DNA from: an uncultured Oscillospiraceae bacterium
GTDB taxonomy: Bacteria; Bacillota; Clostridia; Oscillospirales; Ruminococcaceae
Length of the DNA: 64,000 bases
Direction: 5' to 3'
NCBI GenBank assembly: GCA_934466455.1
Contig: CAKSLF010000008.1
Coordinates: 1 to 64,000 of the forward strand
Made by a program: the position numbers and the translations under genes. The notes beneath the pieces are model-generated. The model searched no databases and had not been told where the DNA came from. It worked only from the letters and a program-made list of their open reading frames with translations. This document shows positions 59,303 through 64,000 of this stretch, in pieces. Each line of letters starts with the position of its first letter. Within the stretch, counting starts at the first letter, position 1.

Positions 59303-61702
59303 ATGAAAGGCTATGATTTTTCTGCCATCGAGAAAAAATGGCAGGGCGTCTGGGACGAAAAAAAGCCCTTTGCCGCCACCAATGATTACACAAAACCAAA
59401 GTATTATGCTCTTGTGGAGTTTCCCTATCCCTCCGGGCAGGGTCTTCATGTAGGACATCCCCGTTCCTACACGGCTCTTGATATAGTTGCAAGAAAAAAG
59501 CGTATGCAGGGCTATAATGTGCTCTATCCCATGGGGTGGGACGCCTTTGGCCTTCCTACGGAAAACTTTGCAATAAAAAATCATATCCACCCGGAAATTG
59601 TAACAAAGAAAAATGTTGCCCGATTTAAGGAGCAGCTTAAAGCCCTCGGAATTTCTTTTGATTGGGACAGAGAGATAAACACAACCGACCCAAGCTATTA
59701 TAAATGGACCCAATGGATTTTCCTCCAGCTCTATAAGCACGGGCTTGCATATAAAAAAGAGGCTTCCGTAAACTGGTGCACCGGCTGCAAGGTCGTTCTT
59801 GCAAACGAGGAAGTCGTAAACGGCGTTTGCGAACGCTGCGGAAGCGAGGTTGTCCATAAGGTAAAATCCCAGTGGATGCTCAAAATAACCGCCTATGCCC
59901 AGCGGCTTATTGACGATCTTGCGGATGTTGACTATATCGAGAGGGTAAAAACCTCTCAGATAAACTGGATAGGCCGTTCCACCGGCGCAGAGGTTGATTT
60001 TAATACCACGGCGGGGGATAAGCTTACCGTTTATACAACCCGCTGCGATACCCTTTTCGGCGCAACCTATATGGTAATAAGTCCGGAACACGCAATTATC
60101 GAAAAATGGGCGGATAAGCTTGAAAATATGGACGAAATCCGTGCATATCGGCAGGAAGCCGCAAAAAAATCCGACTTTGAGCGTACCGAGCTTGTAAAGG
60201 AAAAAACCGGCGTTGAGCTTAAAGGCGTTAGAGGGATAAACCCCGTTACCGGAAAGGAAATTCCGATTTTTATTTCCGACTATGTTCTTACAAGCTACGG
60301 AACCGGCGCAATTATGGCTGTTCCGGCACACGATACCCGTGACTGGGAGTTTGCAAAGAAGTTCGGCTTGCCGATTATCGAGGTAGTAAAAGGCGGAAAT
60401 GTGGAAGAAGCCGCCTATACCGATTGCGGAAGCGGAATTATGGTAAACTCCGGCTTTGAGGACGGTATGACCGTTGAGGAAGCAAAAAAAGCCATGATAG
60501 AGTACCTCGAAAAAGAGGGTATAGGCAGAGCAAAGGTAAACTATAAGCTCCGCGACTGGGTATTCAGCCGCCAGAGATATTGGGGCGAGCCGATACCCAT
60601 GGTCTATTGCGAAAAGTGCGGTTGGCAGCCCATTCCGGAAGAGCAGCTTCCGCTTATTTTGCCGGAGGTGGAATCTTATGAACCTACCGATACCGGCGAC
60701 AGCCCTCTTTCCAAGATGACGGATTGGGTAAATACAACCTGCCCCTGCTGCGGCGGACCCGCAAAGCGTGAAACCGATACAATGCCGCAATGGGCAGGCT
60801 CCTCATGGTACTATCTCCGCTATTGCGACCCGAAATGCGACACCGCACTTGCATCAAAAGAAGCCCTTGATTACTGGATGCCGGTTGATTGGTACAACGG
60901 CGGTATGGAGCACACGACCCTCCATATGCTTTACAGCCGCTTTTGGCATAAATTCCTCTATGACATCGGCGTTGTTTCCACAAAGGAGCCTTATAAAAAG
61001 CGCACAAGCCACGGTATGATTCTTGGCGAAAACAACGAAAAAATGTCAAAGAGCAGGGGAAATGTAGTAAACCCGGACGATGTTATCAAAGAGTACGGTG
61101 CGGATACTCTGCGCCTTTATGAAATGTTCATTGGCGATTTTGAAAAAGCGGCTCCTTGGAACACAAGCTCTATCAAGGGCTGCAAACGCTTCCTCGACAG
61201 AATATGGGCACTTCAGGATATTATGCAGGGCGAGGGAATCCGTCCGGAGCTTGAGAGCGCAATTAACCGCTGCATAAAAAAGGTGGGCGAAGACGCCGAC
61301 AACCTCAAGGCAAATACCGCAATCGCCGCAATGATGACCCTGCTTAACGATATAACCGCCACCGGCAGCATTACAAAGGACGAATACGAGGTTCTTATAA
61401 CCCTGCTTAATCCCTTTGCACCGCATATAACCGAGGAGATATGGCAGCTTCTCGGTCATGAGGAGATGCTTTGCAAGCAGCCTTGGCCGCAATATGACGA
61501 AGCAAAATGCGCCGAGGCCTCCGTGGAAATGGTCGTTCAGCTTTGCGGAAAAATAAAAGCCCGAATGACCGTTCCCGCAACCGCAGACAAGGACGCCTGC
61601 CTTGCCGCAGCAAAGGAAGCCGCAGCAAAGGAGCTTGAGGGAAAGACAATTATCAAGGAAATCTGCGTACCCGGAAAGCTTGTAAACTTTGTTGTAAAAT
61701 AA
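59303..61702 (+). CDS. leuS: Leucyl-tRNA synthetase
   Basis: 799 aa, AGGAGG before the ATG. HIGH-type motif YPSGQGLHVGHPRSYT, an editing (CP1) domain around TSYGTGAIMAVPAHDTRDWE, zinc-like Cys pairs CEKCGW and CPCCGG, and KMSKSRGN. Charges tRNA-Leu; controlled by the T-box upstream. Confidence 0.97.
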   Translation: MKGYDFSAIEKKWQGVWDEKKPFAATNDYTKPKYYALVEFPYPSGQGLHVGHPRSYTALDIVARKKRMQGYNVLYPMGWDAFGLPTENFAIKNHIHPEIVTKKNVARFKEQLKALGISFDWDREINTTDPSYYKWTQWIFLQLYKHGLAYKKEASVNWCTGCKVVLANEEVVNGVCERCGSEVVHKVKSQWMLKITAYAQRLIDDLADVDYIERVKTSQINWIGRSTGAEVDFNTTAGDKLTVYTTRCDTLFGATYMVISPEHAIIEKWADKLENMDEIRAYRQEAAKKSDFERTELVKEKTGVELKGVRGINPVTGKEIPIFISDYVLTSYGTGAIMAVPAHDTRDWEFAKKFGLPIIEVVKGGNVEEAAYTDCGSGIMVNSGFEDGMTVEEAKKAMIEYLEKEGIGRAKVNYKLRDWVFSRQRYWGEPIPMVYCEKCGWQPIPEEQLPLILPEVESYEPTDTGDSPLSKMTDWVNTTCPCCGGPAKRETDTMPQWAGSSWYYLRYCDPKCDTALASKEALDYWMPVDWYNGGMEHTTLHMLYSRFWHKFLYDIGVVSTKEPYKKRTSHGMILGENNEKMSKSRGNVVNPDDVIKEYGADTLRLYEMFIGDFEKAAPWNTSSIKGCKRFLDRIWALQDIMQGEGIRPELESAINRCIKKVGEDADNLKANTAIAAMMTLLNDITATGSITKDEYEVLITLLNPFAPHITEEIWQLLGHEEMLCKQPWPQYDEAKCAEASVEMVVQLCGKIKARMTVPATADKDACLAAAKEAAAKELEGKTIIKEICVPGKLVNFVVK

Positions 61703-61706
61703 TAAG

Positions 61707-61745
61707 AAAAAAACCGCCGCTCCTTTTTTAGGGAACGGCGGTTTT
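61707..61745 (+). terminator. Terminator of leuS
   Basis: AAAACCGCCG pairs with CGGCGGTTTT (ending 61744) around a T-rich loop. Confidence 0.75.
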
Positions 61746-61751
61746 GCCGGC

Positions 61752-61783
61752 AAAAAAAGCCTTCCGAAAGGAAGGCTTTTTTT
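61752..61783. terminator. Bidirectional terminator with GAAA loop
   Basis: AAAAAAAGCCTTCC (61752-61765), GAAA, GGAAGGCTTTTTTT (61770-61783). Serves the minus-strand surface protein gene and backs up leuS. Confidence 0.9.
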
Positions 61784-61805
61784 CTTCTGCAGTTATTTCG
61801 GTTTA

Positions 61806-63047
61806 TCAGTCGTCAAGCTTCTTTTTGCCGATGACAAAGAGCGCAACGCCTGCGCCTATTGCAACCACGCCAAGACCGATGATTATCCAAAGCCAGAAGG
61901 GAACTCCGCCTTTTTCTTCAACGGGAGCGTCAACAGGCTCTGCTTCCGGTTCGGAGCTTTCCGGCTCAACGACGGATTCCGGCTCGGAGGAAGGCTCCGG
62001 CTCAACAACGGATTCCGGTTCGGAGGAAACCTCGGATTCGACTACGGATTCCGGTTCGGAGGAGGACTCCGGAACGGAGGAGCTGGGCTGCGGCGGTGCA
62101 ACACTGCTGGAAACGCTGCTTGGAACGGAAGCAACAGCCTCGGTTACGGTAACATCAAAGGTAACGGTTTTGTCGTCGTATTTTACGGTAATCGTTTGGG
62201 TCCCTACGGTATCAAGAACGGTAGGCTCGCAGGTAAAGCCTTTTTCAATATCCTCGGTGGCTCCGCTGTATTTTTTAACACGGAGGGTAAGTCCGGAGGT
62301 ATTAAGGCTCTCGCCCTTTGTATAGGTAAGCTTTGTGGGGGAGGAGAGCAGCTCGATGCCGGTCACGGTGTTTGGGTCGGCTTCCTTAAAGGTAACACGG
62401 AAGGTGGTTACAAGCTCCTTGAGGGTACCGGCTTCGTCGACGGGAAGAGTACATTTAACAACTGCGCTTATTGCTGTGTCGTCCTGGGTAAAATAGGTGG
62501 GGGTTACAGAGCAAAGATCGGTAACATCATAAGAAAAGCCTATATATTCGCCTGCTGAATTTTTCTTGTCTTTGCTGTAAGCGGTTACGGTTACCTTCAT
62601 ACCGGTAGTATCCATGGTATCATGGAGATAATACTCGGTTTTGGTCGGCCAAGAAGCAAGGAAAAGTGAATCTTCCTTTACGAAATCAAAGGGAGCCTTT
62701 TCGCCGACATTCATAATGTAAGAAACGGTGCATTTTTTACTGCCGTCCGGCTTGTAATATGTAACGCTGAAATTATAGGTTCCGGCTTTTGTGGGGGTTC
62801 CCTCAAGCTTAAGGGAAAGCTCGTAGGTATTGTTTTTGTTTGTCCAGCTTCCGCTTACGGAAAGTCCTGCGGGAATGGTCTTGGTATCAACTCCGTAAGA
62901 GGTTGCGTCGGTGACGATATCGATGGTTTGTTCAAAAGGGCGACCGACATATGCGCCCTGAACGGTTGTTACCGCAAATGCCTCAATAGGGAATATGGCA
63001 AGTGCCATAACCATAGCGAGAAGCATACATACAATTCTTTTTTTCAT
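61806..63047 (-). CDS. Surface protein with Ig-like domains and C-terminal membrane anchor
   Basis: 413 aa. Signal peptide ending near IEAFA; a first Ig-like/putative-Ig domain (about 28-125: IPAGLSVSG, TPTKAGTYNFSVTY), a middle beta domain (about 130-225) and a Big_3-type domain (about 225-305: KLTYTKGESLNTSGLTLRV). A Ser/Glu/Pro repeat linker (SSEPESVVEPE units, about 320-378) leads to a membrane helix PFWLWIIIGLGVVAIGAGVA and a short basic end. No LPXTG motif, so anchored by the helix. Likely adhesion or wall-surface role. Confidence 0.8.
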   Translation of the reverse strand: MKKRIVCMLLAMVMALAIFPIEAFAVTTVQGAYVGRPFEQTIDIVTDATSYGVDTKTIPAGLSVSGSWTNKNNTYELSLKLEGTPTKAGTYNFSVTYYKPDGSKKCTVSYIMNVGEKAPFDFVKEDSLFLASWPTKTEYYLHDTMDTTGMKVTVTAYSKDKKNSAGEYIGFSYDVTDLCSVTPTYFTQDDTAISAVVKCTLPVDEAGTLKELVTTFRVTFKEADPNTVTGIELLSSPTKLTYTKGESLNTSGLTLRVKKYSGATEDIEKGFTCEPTVLDTVGTQTITVKYDDKTVTFDVTVTEAVASVPSSVSSSVAPPQPSSSVPESSSEPESVVESEVSSEPESVVEPEPSSEPESVVEPESSEPEAEPVDAPVEEKGGVPFWLWIIIGLGVVAIGAGVALFVIGKKKLDD

Positions 63048-63107
63048 TTTTTAATATTCCTCCTTGATTTGGAAAGGGGCAAATTGCCTTAAAATATTAT
63101 GTATATT

Positions 63108-63136
63108 ATTTTACGACAAAACACCGCAAACTGCAA
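63108..63136 (-). promoter_or_regulatory. Promoter of the Ig-like surface protein gene
   Basis: Minus strand TTGCAG (63136-63131), 17-bp spacer, TAAAAT (63113-63108). Confidence 0.6.
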
Positions 63137-63272
63137 GGACAATTTTGGAAAATACCCCGCCATAAGGTGGCAATTTCAGAATATTTAAGTAAACTTTTTG
63201 TGAACGCCGCCTTTTCAATAAAAAACGGCAAAAAAGCGGACAGCCTTCTTGAAAAAATTTCCGTTTTCCCCC

Positions 63273-63301
63273 TTGACCTTGCCGCCGCAAAAGGGTATTA
63301 T
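63273..63301 (+). promoter_or_regulatory. Promoter of the zinc-ribbon membrane protein gene
   Basis: TTGACC (63273-63278), 17-bp spacer, TATTAT (63296-63301). Confidence 0.7.
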
Positions 63302-63329
63302 AAATATATAGTATTTTGGAGGTGTTTAT

Positions 63330-63839
63330 ATGCGCAAATGCCCCGATTGCGGCTTTGAATTTGACGACGAAAAGAGCTTTTGCCCTTCTTGCGGTAAATA
63401 TATGCCAAGGATAAAGAATCCCTATCCTTCCGGGGAGGATAAAACGGAGGAAGAACAGTCTGCTCCCTTTGCCGAGGCTCCGGAACAGGGATTTTCTTCC
63501 GATACGGCGGAAAAAGCCGCCGAAGAAAAGGCAGACCTCTTTGAGGAAGCCCCCGCCTTTTCGGCTGAGGAGCCGGTAAAAACCCCGTCAACATGGAGCT
63601 TTGTGCTGTCGCTGCTTTTGCTTTCTCTGCCGGTAATCGGGCTTATTTATGCGGTGGTTCTTGCCTTTGGCGGAACAAAGTATCCGGCAAAAAAGCACCT
63701 TGCAAGGGCAATCTTCCTCTATGGATTTATCGCCCTTGTGCTTGCCTCCGCAGCAGTGCTTGTAATGATGTTTATAATGGGGGAGGAAGCGTTTATCCTC
63801 TTTGTAAATAACCTTATCGGTATAAATCCGCTTATGTAA
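63330..63839 (+). CDS. Zinc-ribbon membrane protein
   Basis: 169 aa, GGAGG before the ATG. N-terminal zinc ribbon CPDCGFEF...CPSCGKY (residues 4-24), an acidic Glu/Ala-rich linker (about 30-88), then two membrane helices (about 92-113 and 128-151). This layout is common among small Firmicute membrane proteins of unknown role. Monocistronic with its own promoter and terminator. Confidence 0.75.
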   Translation: MRKCPDCGFEFDDEKSFCPSCGKYMPRIKNPYPSGEDKTEEEQSAPFAEAPEQGFSSDTAEKAAEEKADLFEEAPAFSAEEPVKTPSTWSFVLSLLLLSLPVIGLIYAVVLAFGGTKYPAKKHLARAIFLYGFIALVLASAAVLVMMFIMGEEAFILFVNNLIGINPLM

Positions 63840-63851
63840 TATCAAAAGATT

Positions 63852-63891
63852 GCAAGAGGTGTGCATTATTATGCGCACCTCTTGCTTTTTT
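63852..63891 (+). terminator. Terminator after the zinc-ribbon protein gene
   Basis: GCAAGAGGTGTGC (63852-63864) pairs with GCGCACCTCTTGC (63873-63885, one G-T pair) followed by T residues. Confidence 0.85.
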
Positions 63892-63896
63892 ATCGG

Positions 63897-63926
63897 TTGC
63901 GGCGGGCTGCTTTTCCGTGATATAAT
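63897..63926 (+). promoter_or_regulatory. Promoter of the gene at the window end
   Basis: TTGCGG (63897-63902), 18-bp spacer, TATAAT (63921-63926). Confidence 0.55.
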
Positions 63927-63957
63927 ATAATTACAAAAAACGGAAAAGAGTGCTTTT

Positions 63958-64000
63958 ATGAAAAGAATAAGAAAACTTATCCTTGTGCTTATTGCAATAG
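63958..64000 (+). CDS. Start of a gene cut by the window edge
   Basis: ATG at 63958 after GGAAAAGAG. The 14 visible codons (MKRIRKLILVLIAI) look like a signal peptide or membrane anchor. Nothing more can be said. Confidence 0.5.
   Translation, partial: MKRIRKLILVLIAI

Overview
The window is a stretch of bacterial chromosome from a spore-forming member of the Clostridia, most likely Oscillospiraceae (Ruminococcaceae-like). Reasons: spoIIID is present; several gene orders are typical of Firmicutes (gdpP-rplI-dnaB-tilS-hpt-ftsH, tepA-ylzJ-spoIIIE, nadD-yqeK-rsfS, DUF1934-argS); there is a T-box, an L-box and GC-rich intergenic repeats of the kind scattered through gut Oscillospiraceae. Shine-Dalgarno sites are strong and TTG start codons are common. 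No rRNA, CRISPR array, integrase or complete mobile element was seen.

Layout. 1-3.5 kb: a repeat, then a promoter, a 42-codon Tyr/Phe-rich leader peptide and an attenuator ahead of a TrpXYZ-type ABC importer. 3.5-4.1 kb: a very acidic small protein with a probable frameshift. 4.1-10.7 kb: a tyrosine-phosphorylation cluster (CpsB-type phosphatase, Ig-like membrane protein, two tandem BY-kinases with Gly-Tyr tails, ABC exporter) with no polysaccharide genes. 10.7-25.0 kb, minus strand: glmS, purA, purB, pyrG, argS, DUF1934, murI, ddl, DUF4364, an unusual psuG fusion and a membrane protein. 25.2-28.7 kb: spoIIID, a degenerate LCP-like protein, a mobile-element remnant and a membrane glycosyltransferase behind a likely OmpR/PhoB-type operator. 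28.8-38.2 kb: tmk, gdpP, rplI, a block of repeats, dnaB, tilS, hpt, ftsH. 38.2-41.5 kb: a U32 protein, a WYL regulator and a small unknown gene. 41.5-44.5 kb: a lysine riboswitch and amino-acid importer. 44.5-49.6 kb: DUF4430 lipoprotein, rsmA, a RluA-type synthase, EutP-like GTPase, radical SAM protein, sfsA and tRNA-Leu(CAA). 49.7-58.9 kb: tepA, ylzJ, uppP, spoIIIE/ftsK, ftsY, XTPase, yhbY, nadD, a lipoprotein and a YqeK-RsfS fusion. 58.9-61.8 kb: a leucine T-box and leuS. 61.8-64 kb: a repeat-linker surface protein, a zinc-ribbon membrane protein and the start of another gene.

Three amino-acid systems here appear to use three different RNA sensors: ribosome-mediated attenuation (Tyr/Phe importer), a metabolite riboswitch (Lys importer) and a T-box (LeuRS). 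The most novel-looking items are the aromatic leader/attenuator, the orphan tandem BY-kinase cluster, the PsuG fusion with a disordered tail and C-terminal metal-binding motif, and a strongly over-represented octamer TTGAGCAC/GTGCTCAA that forms several terminator hairpins and also occurs inside genes in several reading frames. All functions come from reading sequence and motifs; no database search was possible.
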